DNA of 29,590 bases. Source: Ophiothrix spiculata (taxonomy: Eukaryota > Echinodermata > Ophiuroidea > Amphilepidida > Ophiotrichidae). Positions 1-11,000 of this stretch are shown piece by piece. Both the position numbers and the translations under genes were made by a program. The notes below the pieces were generated by a model. It ran no database searches. It was given only the letters and a program-made list of their open reading frames with translations, and was not told the origin of the DNA. Position 1 is the stretch's first letter. Each line of letters opens with the position of its first letter. The stretch lies in the NCBI GenBank assembly GCA_000969725.1, contig JXSR01S019275.1; one strand, 5' to 3'.

Positions 1-1369
1 CAAAGTTGATTTATGGCTTATTAGTTTTCTTTCAGTTAGCTCTGTAAAATAGCACCAATTTAATGACAATCCAAATAAAACATATTTTTTTGTTTACCAA
101 ACTACCCAAGCTCTATTAAAGAAAAACACAGAATTTTGGTGGAGATTTTTCGTCAAGAGTTGTAATTTTTTTTCAAACAGCAATGTTACCATTGTATTAA
201 GATGATATTGAATGGCTACAATCCAACATTAGAGGCTAAAGTCTGAAGGAAGTGTTGTTTTTATTTCAAGTTTTTGCTGTTGAATTCGGAAACATAAACT
301 TAACAAAAAATGGCACACATTTGCCCTCAAATTTCACTTTTTTTTTTAAACTTTGACAATACAGCATTTGACAAATACAGTACAGAAGTAAATTACTTTC
401 TAAACATAAATAATCATAGTAGTAATCTCATTGATTGCGAAACTAAGAAATATTGATTTGAATTGGCCATGTCACATTTGGGCTGTAATTAATGTAAAAT
501 TAGTTTGTGTAAGCACTTGCAAATGATGCCAACTTTTTCAGAAAAAAGCGCCCTCACTACACTAGCCAATGGGCTTCTTACTTTTAACTAGTCTTAGTCT
601 TAGCATATGCTCACCTCGATTCTCTCAGGCCTATAGATGTATGTACATCATAAGGCCTGTGTTGAGGCTAAGCCATTACTAGGGTCGGTTTGGTGTTACC
701 GTTGGGGGCTGCATAACTGAATGTTTTTAAATTTGCTCCTCCCTTTTGGATTTTTCCGATACAGTGATGCGATGGGACTGAGTTCAGTGGTAGGTACAGC
801 CACATCTCAGTCAAGCACTATGACTTTCACTTGATATTTATCTCCTATGTAAAACTGTGACAAAATTTTTTGCTAAAATACCTACTTTTTTACTTTCTTG
901 TTTAAAACAAAAATGCGTCTAAGTTTAACCTTTCTGGCTCAGTTCAAATCAATTTTACCCCTCACAACAATTTAAGGCTACGAGTGGGAGTGAGTCAGAA
1001 ATCATCATTTTTGGCCAAAATTGACTAAAATCAGGCATTTTAAGGAAAAAAATCAATTTTGACCCTTGAATTTTTTCTGACAAACTTAAGTAGTTTTGAC
1101 GAAAAATTCAAACTGATTTACATAGAAACAGTCAATTCTTTTTATTCAATGAGGTTTGAATTTTTTGCAATCTGCAATCAGAATTGCCTATTGAAGTTAA
1201 ATATCAGTGTTTGACAGGCGCGTAACCAGGATTGTCAGTCCGAGGGGGCAAAAGTCGACCTGTCTGGCCTGCAAGGTTATTTTTGAACAACAATTGGACT
1301 CATGCCAGAAAAATGATGCGAACCCCTCTCATAAATTGACATTTTGTTCTATTTGATTTTTAATTACAG
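1..1369. other. Non-coding 5' sequence (upstream intron or flank)
   Basis: No supportable exon on either strand. AT-rich with T runs. It ends in a splice acceptor, so at least the 3' part is probably the first intron of the zinc-knuckle gene. A 34-bp imperfect palindrome lies at 626-659. A stretch near 1219-1240 (GCGCGTAACCAGG) resembles one end of the hAT-like elements found further on, without a partner end. No promoter could be assigned. Confidence 0.5.
626..659. repeat. Imperfect palindrome, 16-bp arms
   Basis: Arms CAGGCCTATAGATGTA and TACATCATAAGGCCTG flank a 2-base centre; 13 of 16 positions pair. Confidence 0.6.
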
Positions 1370-2040
1370 GGGCTGAAGAACAATTGTGAATATTGAAAAT
1401 TGTGATTGCAGTTGACATCAAAAATTGATTGAAAATGAAGCAGAGTACCAGTTTCTCCATGGCTACCATGGTAGCGCCTGGTGGGGCCACCACAACCACT
1501 TTAGCAGGAGGATCCAGCACCAATTTCAGCGGCAATTTCGAGACTTGTAAAAAATGTGGCAAGAAACATCATCCTATGAAAAGGTGTATAGTTTGTTATT
1601 CGTGCGGGGAGAAAGGGCATATCAAACCGCATTGTCCAAAGGCAAAGAAGAAAGCAAGTGATGCTTCAAGTGGTGCCACTACAATCACTTCAGCACCTAC
1701 ACCAGCACCAGTACCCAATCCTGACTTCATGTTTTGCTACATATGTCATCAGAAAGGCCATCGCAATATTGATTGTCGTCAGCAAATGAACGAGCTGGCA
1801 AAGTTGGCCGAGATTTCTGAGACTTGTAAAAGTTGTGGTCAGCAGCACCATGTGATGAGGCCTTGCGTAGTTTGTCATTTCTGCCAGGAGTTAGGGCATG
1901 TCAAGGCCCAGTGCCCAAAGAGGAACGTAAGTGAGACACCTAGTGGTACCACCACAACTGGTACTTCCACAGCAGCCGCAGGAACTTGCCATTACTGTGG
2001 GGAGAAGGGACATTTCATACGCAAATGCCCTAAAAAGAAG
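1370..2040 (+). CDS. Exon 1 (coding from 1435): start codon and zinc knuckles 1-6
   Basis: The exon opens after a pyrimidine-rich acceptor ending TAATTACAG at 1369, so a non-coding exon probably lies upstream. ATG at 1435 is preceded in frame by TGA at 1426-1428, which makes it the likely initiator; it has A at -3. A TTG at 1429 is in frame but is not needed. The exon encodes residues 1-202 and ends at AAG|GTGAGT in phase 0. Six C-x2-C-x4-H-x4-C knuckles start at residues 38, 54, 101, 131, 147 and 185. They form two copies of one module: a tight pair two residues apart, a Ser/Thr/Ala linker, then a single knuckle. Reading past the donor adds 15 residues and a TAG at 2086-2088, so intron retention would give a short knuckle-only protein. 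Confidence 0.85.
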
Positions 2041-5000
2041 GTGAGTGATACAGGTCGATATGAAAGACAGTCTCAAGAGAAACCTTAGTAAAGAAGGGTT
2101 ACTGGAAACAAACTTGTTTTACTTGGTCTAACCAAATTTTGCTAACTTTAATCAAGGTGCATGTTGCACGAAGTCATTTCACATGACTCAAGTTTGTTTT
2201 CAGTAACGAGATAGCCACGTTCACTGCAAGTTTTAATCCCCCTGGCTTGAAAAGTAGAAGAATCTTGGTTGACATTTGCCTGTAACTTCTGCATACTTCT
2301 ATGGATTTCAACTAAACTTGGGTCATGTGTGCAGCATGGGAACCAGCACAGTGGATTTACCGAATGATATGCTGATACTGGAATGGACCTAGTCAAAATA
2401 ATCATCAAATTTGCACATTTAGAATGTGTTGCACATGAAAAGTAATTTTCCTGATAGAATATACAATGATAGTACTTATTAGGAAATTGGAAAATCGACC
2501 CAGGGACCTGTTCATCACTATTCCCAACTTCAGCGGCAGGTATCTCAGAATATGGTTTCCCAACTTTAATATGGTACCTTTTGCTGGGTTATAAACACTT
2601 GGTACGTTTGTTAGGTGTATATAATATCATTTTTGCAATATCTTTTTTTTCAGTTGCAAATGAAGCCCGGTACATCTGTAGCAGCTAAGACTACTTCCAA
2701 CCCATCATTCATTGGTCCAGTAATCTCATCCACTATGTCAACAACACCAGCACAGTCTTTAACAGCGGCCAATCCTGTCTTGGCAACGCAGTTGGCTTAT
2801 ACTGTGAATCCATCAGCTTTGGTAGCGGCTAATCTTATCACCGCTAGCCTCACAGCGCAGATGGGAGTAGGGGCACAGTTTGCCAATATGAGCACTACTA
2901 CGATGATGAGCGCTAACCAAATGATGGTGAATCCAAATCAAGGCCTCATGGGTGCCCAGATGCCTTTTAATATGAATATGAATCCTGGAGGCATGGCAGT
3001 AAACAATGCTAATATGAACCCTGCAGCTCTGATGGCAAGCAATGCTAATATGAAGGCTGCAGCTTTGGTAGGACGCAATTCTAATATGACCTCTGCAGCA
3101 GCCATCGCAGCAAACAATGCTAGTATGAGGCCTTTTGCTATAGCAAAAGGCAATGCTAATATGGCTGCCATGAATCAAATGGGGATTTTGGGAAGCAAGC
3201 CCAGTACGATGAATCAAACTAAGTATGTGACAGGTGTTTTACCAAATATGTCTAAATCTCTGACTGGGAGTAAAAATTGGGCTCCAAATATGAACCCTAC
3301 AGCAATGGCAACTGGTAATGCAAACCTTCCACCAGGGATAGCAGGCAGATCTGGCAATACCAACCCATTGAATCAAGCCCAATCTGGCAATTCTTCGTTA
3401 ATGGCGTCAAGTAATACCACCAGCCTATTTACACAGACTCGGCCTGGTAATCCAATGGCAGCTAATAAAGCAAGCGGTTTTGTGAATGATCAAACAAGTT
3501 TACCAGAGAAAAGTTCCAGGTAAGGTTGTTATGAATTACTGTATTGTCTTTAATAAACGCCCTAAGGTCGTTGCATTTTTCCAAAGGGGGGGGGGGCTTT
3601 GATTGCAGGCAAAATTTTCAACATTAAAGTACACAAATGTGTTATTAGTTAAAAAAATATGGCAATTCACTGTAATACAGTTGTGATTCGGTCACAATAC
3701 GGTAACCTAGAAGTTGTGAAAAACGGCACTTTATTTCAGGTAACTTTCGTTGCCATTTCACTGTCACTCATAAGTAAAGTAAGCTTAATATAATGTTCAG
3801 AAAATGCTCCGAAATGGAATTTTTTTAAAACATTTTGCTTGGATATTTTTAGGAGGGCCTTTATTGGAGGGAGACCATTTATTAAAGACTACACAGTGTA
3901 TAACAAAGGCACTTCTAGTTTTGGGTCAAGGCCAATTGGCCTGCTGACAGTAGAGACAAATTAAGATTGAACATCCAAACATGTCCCTTGCAAGAAACGT
4001 ACCGAAAATTAGTACTACCGAGAATGTGACCAGTCACCACAGACCTGTAAAGTTGGCATTTTTTGTCCATGCCGAATGAGTTCGGGATGGGGACTTTAAA
4101 ATGAGCTCCGTCCGTGTGTCCATGTGTCAGTGCATCTGTATGTCCGTGACCGTGTGTCCGTGATGAAAATGTTAACCAACATGTTCTCACAGACCAAGGG
4201 TTGCACGTTCCTGAAACTTGGTGGGTGAGTGCCCCTTGACCGTCCAAAGACTTAGTTTGTTCTGGTTAGTGGATCAAAGGTCATCGGGAGTCATCAGGTG
4301 TCATTAAAGGTCAAATGGGGTAAACCTTGGTGTACGGACATGAAATTTGGAGAGCGGGGTCAATGCATTTCCATAAAGCTGTATACTTAATAATTATACA
4401 GCTCAATGTGCATTACTGATCTCCACATTCGGTGGGGACATATTTTATGTATCACATAAACCTGAGTTGATATAAAGATAGAATGAGAAAGTATTGTGAC
4501 AATTTGAAATGTTTGTACCTATTTGAAATTTCTTTCAAAATAACAGCTTTCAAATATATGTGAAAGTAGCTTCCTGTGTAGATTTATGCATTGGAAATGT
4601 AGATAAAATGAAAACTTTCTCACATTTTCTCAGTGTATGTATTCTGACATGTTGTGTTTTAAAGAATCGTAAATCCACTTAAATGTATTGAAAATATATC
4701 AAATGTGGATAGTTGCAGATCAATTTTGTGAGGGTCAGTACTTTATAGACATTAAATATGCCAAGTTTAATCAGCACTGATGGTGCAAAATTGAATACTC
4801 CAGTACAAGAAAACCCCAACTCCAATAGCTCCCTTCTGTAAATTATACTTACAAAATATCATCTCTGAAAATATCTCATGGAGTTGGGTTTTCTTTTACT
4901 GGCTGTTTAAATATAATAGCAAATATATACTATAACAATTATCTAACAATGTCTAAAAAAGTCAACTACAAGGTCAAATGTGACACTAAGATTGGGATAT

Positions 5001-8000
5001 AGACATGGAAATGCTTTTTAGTGATGTGAAAGCATTTTCAGAGATTTGTATGCATGTATATATTTTGTAAGTATAATTTATAGAAGGGAGCTATTGGAGT
5101 TGGGGTTTTCTTGTACTAGCATATTCAAAAATTTTGTGCAACTATGCTGCCAATGCTTATACACTGCAACATTATTTGATAGTATTGACTTGTTGAATCT
5201 TGTAAGGAAAAAGGTGTAACTCACTAACCATGACTCAACCCTATCCCTAAACATACCCTAACCATAAGCCTAAACCATAACCCTAAAATTCTGGACCTAA
5301 AGTATACTTTGACCTCTCTTGAATTCTGACCTATCGAGTTAAAAATAAAGTGTTTATAGATTTTGTTACTACGAACATTTTAAGTTTTCATTACCAGGGA
5401 TATTTGATATCCCCTTACATGTAGATCAGTGGCATAACCAGAGTTGGTACACAGGCACCACCAAGATTTCGTTTGTCGGTCGCTGACCGCCACTGTCGGT
5501 AAATTTGTAGGGGTTTATCTATACAAATTGTGTTGTACAAGATGATATTGATATTGTTAGAAAAAAGATGGAAGAAATAAATAAATTTTGAAAATCTGCT
5601 GCATTCTTGTTTTGTAATTAAACAACTAGCAATAAATTAGACTTGAACAACAAGAAAAAGATAAAAAAAACTTTTTTGCTTGTCAGTTTTCAAAAAGTAT
5701 TTAGGGGAAAAAATGGATGTACCTTTTGGGCTTCAAAATTCCATTGTCGATAAAAGCCAAAAAGTGTGCACCACCAATCGAAATCTAGTTATGCCACTGA
5801 TGTGGATCTCTTACCATGATGTTCAAATTTAGCATAAAATTGGGAATTGAAATCATTGATCTTTTGTAAGAGTTAATATGTGTTTTAAAATAAAAAACTG
5901 TTTTATATCTTTCTATAAAGTTCTCAGGATTTGCAGGACCAGCTGGATATGTACATGAATTCGGAGCCGTCCTCATTTTTAGAAGATGGTAGTGAGTCTC
6001 CCTGTTCAAACTGTGGCGAGGCACGTCACCGCTCAGCAAAATGTCACGAATACCACGCCTCCTTTCACAAGCCGCAGTTTAATCCCGAATTTCAACCGCC
6101 CGTTCCGTGCAAGATATGTGGCGACGATGACCACAAGACCAACGAATGCGTAACTCTGCATCCCGACCTATCAGGGGAACGGTTCAAAATGAAAAACTGC
6201 AAATTTTGCGGAAAGAAAATGACCAAGCACCATGCACGACGATGTAAAAAGCAACGAAGTGTTCCAGCCCCTGCAAAGAACACTTTGTGTTCAAACTGTA
6301 ATACTTTGGGCCATTTTTCCAAAGATTGCCCTGGTGCTCAGTATCAAAGTAACTATGGGGACAATTCAGGGGGCACTGCTTGTACTAATTGTGGTGAGTT
6401 TGGCCATATTGTTAGCGAATGCAACAAGCAGCTCTACCAAGACAAGAATAGACAATCTAATGTAAATAAGACGCAGCCGTTGGCACCTTACGAAAGAGAC
6501 TTCTTGTGTACTAACTGTGGTGAGACAGGTCATCATTTCAGCAAGTGCAACAATCCGGTCATGCCAAAATCATGCAAGCAGTGTGGACAAAAGGGGCATG
6601 AATCTAAATTATGCCCTGTCTGTGACTGGTGTGGTAAACGGGGGCATCCTATTGAAGACTGCCCTCTGGGACCGTATGCTTTCAATTTGTGCCTTAAGTG
6701 CGGGGACAGAGGTCATGTGACCAATCTGTGCCCTCATGAGTCTTTCTGCAAAGCCTGCAAGACACCGGGACATCTGGAGGAGGACTGCAAAAATAAGGTG
6801 GTAAGTTTGGTATTGCAATTGTTTTAACTTAATTGAATATACTATTACAAAAAAACTCCAACTCCACCAAAACTGTTTTTGAGTTACACAGAAAAACTGA
6901 ATATCTTTTTATAGGAGTTGCTCAACCAATCAATTAATTGTCCTAAGGAACTTCAATAACTCAAACAATTTGACATAGCATAACAAAAATTTTACTTAAT
7001 ATTTGGTGCAATTGAATATGTAATGCTCATACAAGAAAACCCCAACTCCACCAAAACTGCTTTTGAGTAATGCAGAAAAAACTGAATATCTTCTTGTAGG
7101 AGTTGCTTAACCAATCAATTAATTGTCCTAAGGAACTTCAATTACTAAAACAATTTGACAACACATGTGTTTATATTATTCACGTTTCCATGACAACACT
7201 AGGGAAGATTTAAATCCCGGGAGTTGAGTTTTCTTGTAATGGCATTACAAAATATGTATGTTTCACTAGTAAAATAAGAAATAAACAGCTGATCATGAGA
7301 ATGTAGTGAAAATTAGACAAAATCAGTAAATTAGTGGTACAGAAGATTTTTAAAGGCTTATGCCACCATGTGATTTTGACAGTCTTGGACTCAGTCTCAG
7401 GTAAGCTATCATTGGAACACCGTAAGTCACCATGTTTCCATACCGCAAACTGGATCAACAGTGAGTGCTGTGGCACCCTGTATTGTGCTTCTCTATCTAT
7501 ACCAATAATAATGTATGTGATACTAAATGTTCGTGGAAGAAAACCCCAATTCCACAGATTTTGATCTTAGTTGCCTATGTAAGTTCAGTTAGAATGCAGA
7601 GTTTGGTTCATCTTTTATACCACAGGAAGTCTGCTGTGGTAAGAATGATTTGGTGGGCATAACTCAGTTTGACCAAAATGGTGGAGTTGAGCTGTTCTTG
7701 TACTGGTGTATTCAATTCTTCATTTGATAAATGCTAAATTTAGTTTAAATAAACCCAAATTCATTGACAACTTCTTTCCAAATTTTACCAACACATGTCT
7801 ACAAAATAATTTGCCACCCAGGATACTTTCTTCACTGTTACCTATTTGATTTGTAGGAAATGTAATAAATTCAGTTGTGGTTTTAATTTTATAATAAGCA
7901 GTGTTTTTTTTTCTTTTCTTTCCATTCTGTAGGAAACATATGAGGATATCGACAGTCCAGAAAACATTACGCATGATGATGATATTTATGATGAAAAACA

Positions 8001-11000
8001 GGAACACAAGCCACATAAAAATACCTCTGGAAGACCACCGCATAGGAGCATGAACATGCCTAAAGATAATGATGGCTTCCAGAGGCAGCGCTCACCAGAT
8101 TGGTATCCAAGAAGTCGGTCTTTTGAAGATGATAATTTCAATAGATTTCCAGGAAGAAGTCCTCCCGAAAACACTAATCGGAAATCAGTGGAAAGATCAA
8201 GTGAGTTCGGAAGAGAAAGGTCCCCAGGATGGAATCCTGTTAAAGAAAGAGATTTTGAGAGGGGCAGGTATCCAGATGGACAAGACAGTAGAGACAGATG
8301 GCTGGATGAACGGGGCAGATCTAGGGACAGGTATTCAGATGGGTATGACAGAGGAAGAGACAATCAGGACTTCAGGCAGGACTATGAAGACGGGGGACCA
8401 AGAAGATTCAGAGAAGAAATGGATGAAAGACTACCGGAAAGAGAGCTAAGAAGATTTGGAGAAGAATGGGAGGAGAGACATCCAGAAAGAAGGCATTATT
8501 CCCAAGAAGATAGAAGACAAGACTGGGAGGAGGACAGACAACGCTATGAGAGGTACTCACCGGATAGCAGAGTACATGATGGAAGAAGGCGAACTCCACC
8601 ACCGGATAGCAGAGTACATGATGTAAGAAGACTAACTCCACCACCGGATAGCAGAGTACATGATATAAGAAAAAGAACTCCACCAGTAGACAGGAGGAGG
8701 GTTGAACATGATGAGAGGGACAGAGATCACTTTGATGATCGGAATTGGGATAGACAATATGAGCAAGGTATGTGCTTTGAAAGCTATCAGTAGTTGGTGT
8801 TTTATTGTTACTTTTTGTAGCATATACAAACAGCTGGTGATTTTCAGTAAATGTTGTTAATAGGAAATTGCCACAAGCATTTGTTCTACACTAGATTATT
8901 TTCAACACTTAAATTGTATTATTCCCCAACAGCTCCCAATGTGTTCGGTTTACCATAGCTAAATAGCTAATGGTGCACAGGGATTGTCAATGCTAACTTC
9001 TTAAGCAAACACAAAGAACAGATCTCTGAATCTCTTTGTCTCTGACTGTCTTTCAAGGTGCTACAGAGTTTTGGTCTCCTTAATTGCTCGAGCATCCTTA
9101 ATTGCTCTAGGTAAGCAATTTTGAGCTACTCTTAGAATGAGAGGTTTGCTATCTTAATTGCTTTGAGCCTTTGTTTTGCTCTGCTTATGCTTGCCTAAAC
9201 ACAGCTTAGGGGAGATTTGAAGAGTTTGAATAATATACAATAGTCCAACATTTGCTATTCACCAAATCAACTAGCTCATGACTGTTCTTCTGAACAATCT
9301 TTCATATCTATCTGACCAACCTTTCTATATTAAATATGATTTAAAGGAAATAAAATTAAAATTAAAAGATTATTGAAAATATTTTGCTATGGTTATATTG
9401 ACAATAGAAATTAGTATTATTAAATCAATTGCAAGCCGTATGTAACATGTTACAGCTAAAGGTACCTTAAGTCAGCAAACCACATTCCAAGATAAGGGAA
9501 ATAGTGATGAACAGGTCCCCGGGTCAATTTTCCAATTTCCTCATAAGTACTATCTTTGAAATATATTCTGTCAGGAAAAGTACTTTTCACATGCAAAAAC
9601 ACATTCTAAATGTGCAAATTTGATGATTATCATCAGCTAACTGCAATTATCAAATTTGCACAGCTAAAAATAACTGCAATTACTGCCGATAATTACCCCT
9701 TACTTTAAAACTGTTTTTACAGAATAACCTTTTTTCAATCGGGCTCGCCATCCAAAACATTTTCGCACATAAGTCCAGAACGGAACGTCCTACACTCATG
9801 ATTGTGGTGTCATTTTAAAGTTGAGATCACAGGCTTTCCACTCATGCCAAAGACTCCCATTTTCATTTTTTTACCCCTAATGTACCATTTTTTGTAACAC
9901 ATCACATAATAGATCTGTTATTTGAGTAGTAGTTCAGAGTTTTTTATATCATAAAATCATCACTGTAATACAGTTGGGGTTATTGTATGACACAAAACAA
10001 GATATTTTTAACCCTTTGGGACTCTTGCCAGTACACACATATCTCACCTGTATACAATTTACCTGGCCAACCTGAAGGATCTAAATCACTCTTATAAGTC
10101 TACATAAGTCTATTACTTTGATTTTAATGTCCATTGCTTAATTTTTTAGGTAAAAATTGTTCAAATCTTAAGCATTCAAACCAGGAATAAGGTCAATCTT
10201 GGAAATGAGCTCCCTGTTTCGCTGGGTTTTTACTCATTAACGCGGGTTGTCAAGTTGAACTCTGCGCCGTACGGGACCCAGTGCAATTCACACACTCTGG
10301 ATGTAATTGGTTGTTACCGCTATTGTCACACCATGTTCTTGTCACTGGGGAAAATTGACCAGTTATAACGATCGTCATGCGCCAGCTTTGACAGTTGAAT
10401 TAAATTCTGAATTACGCGTACGCACGTACTGCGTGGAAGCTCGATTGTTTGATTATTCTGGACGCAATTTTCAGGGAGCTTATTTAGAAGATAGACTTTA
10501 ATATTCATGCCCATTAAAGTGTCGCAAGATTTACATGTAGTCTATGAGCAATGCCATAAATCATAATCATATTCACAAAGACCAGGGCCAGTTATTAACT
10601 TCCCTTGTGTAAATAAGTAATGCATTCTAAGAGTGATTGATGTCTTCTTGTACAAGCAAAACTCACTGAATATTGCAAAACACATGTTGCTAGACGTGTA
10701 CATGTGGTTTCTGAAACAGGTGCTAGAGGCCGCTGAACCGGCATGCAGGGCAAACAATTGATATCTATGCACGAATTCTGGTATACCCGCTTATAGGTGC
10801 TAAGAATTAAATGCACAAAAGGCTATCTGATAAACTTTTAAATATATCCAGTACCTTCAAATTATGGTATAGACATCATCTTCATGCTCTGCTTCAATAA
10901 TTTTATTTCAGGGTACGACAGAGACTTGCTGGATGAGTATTACGAGAGTTATCCAGATGATAAAGACATGGATTTCTCGTATTCAGATATTGCCAATGTC

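Larger units (their letters stand above)
3520..5920 (+). other. Intron 2 (2.4 kb), repeat-rich
   Basis: Contains a G10 run near 3587, a possible TIR element at 4063-4440 with a CCGTGTGTCC-rich interior, an element family with CAGTACAAG ends at 4791-5128, a degenerate CCCTAA tract at 5222-5290 and a hAT-like element at 5427-5799. No coding sequence supported. Confidence 0.7.
6801..7932 (+). other. Intron 3, built largely from one MITE family
   Basis: Nearly all of 6840-7715 is made of copies or ends of the family also seen in intron 2. The final 200 bp hold a T-rich tract leading to the acceptor of exon 4. No coding sequence. Confidence 0.7.

Noticed and set aside
1219-1262. hAT-like end GCGCGTAACCAGG
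   Set aside because: Only one end is visible and no 8-bp duplication can be shown; may be a decayed fragment.
1435-6800. Zinc knuckles as the nucleocapsid part of a retrotransposon gag gene
   Set aside because: No protease, reverse transcriptase, integrase or LTRs nearby; the knuckles are split over introns and continue in frame into RS exons.
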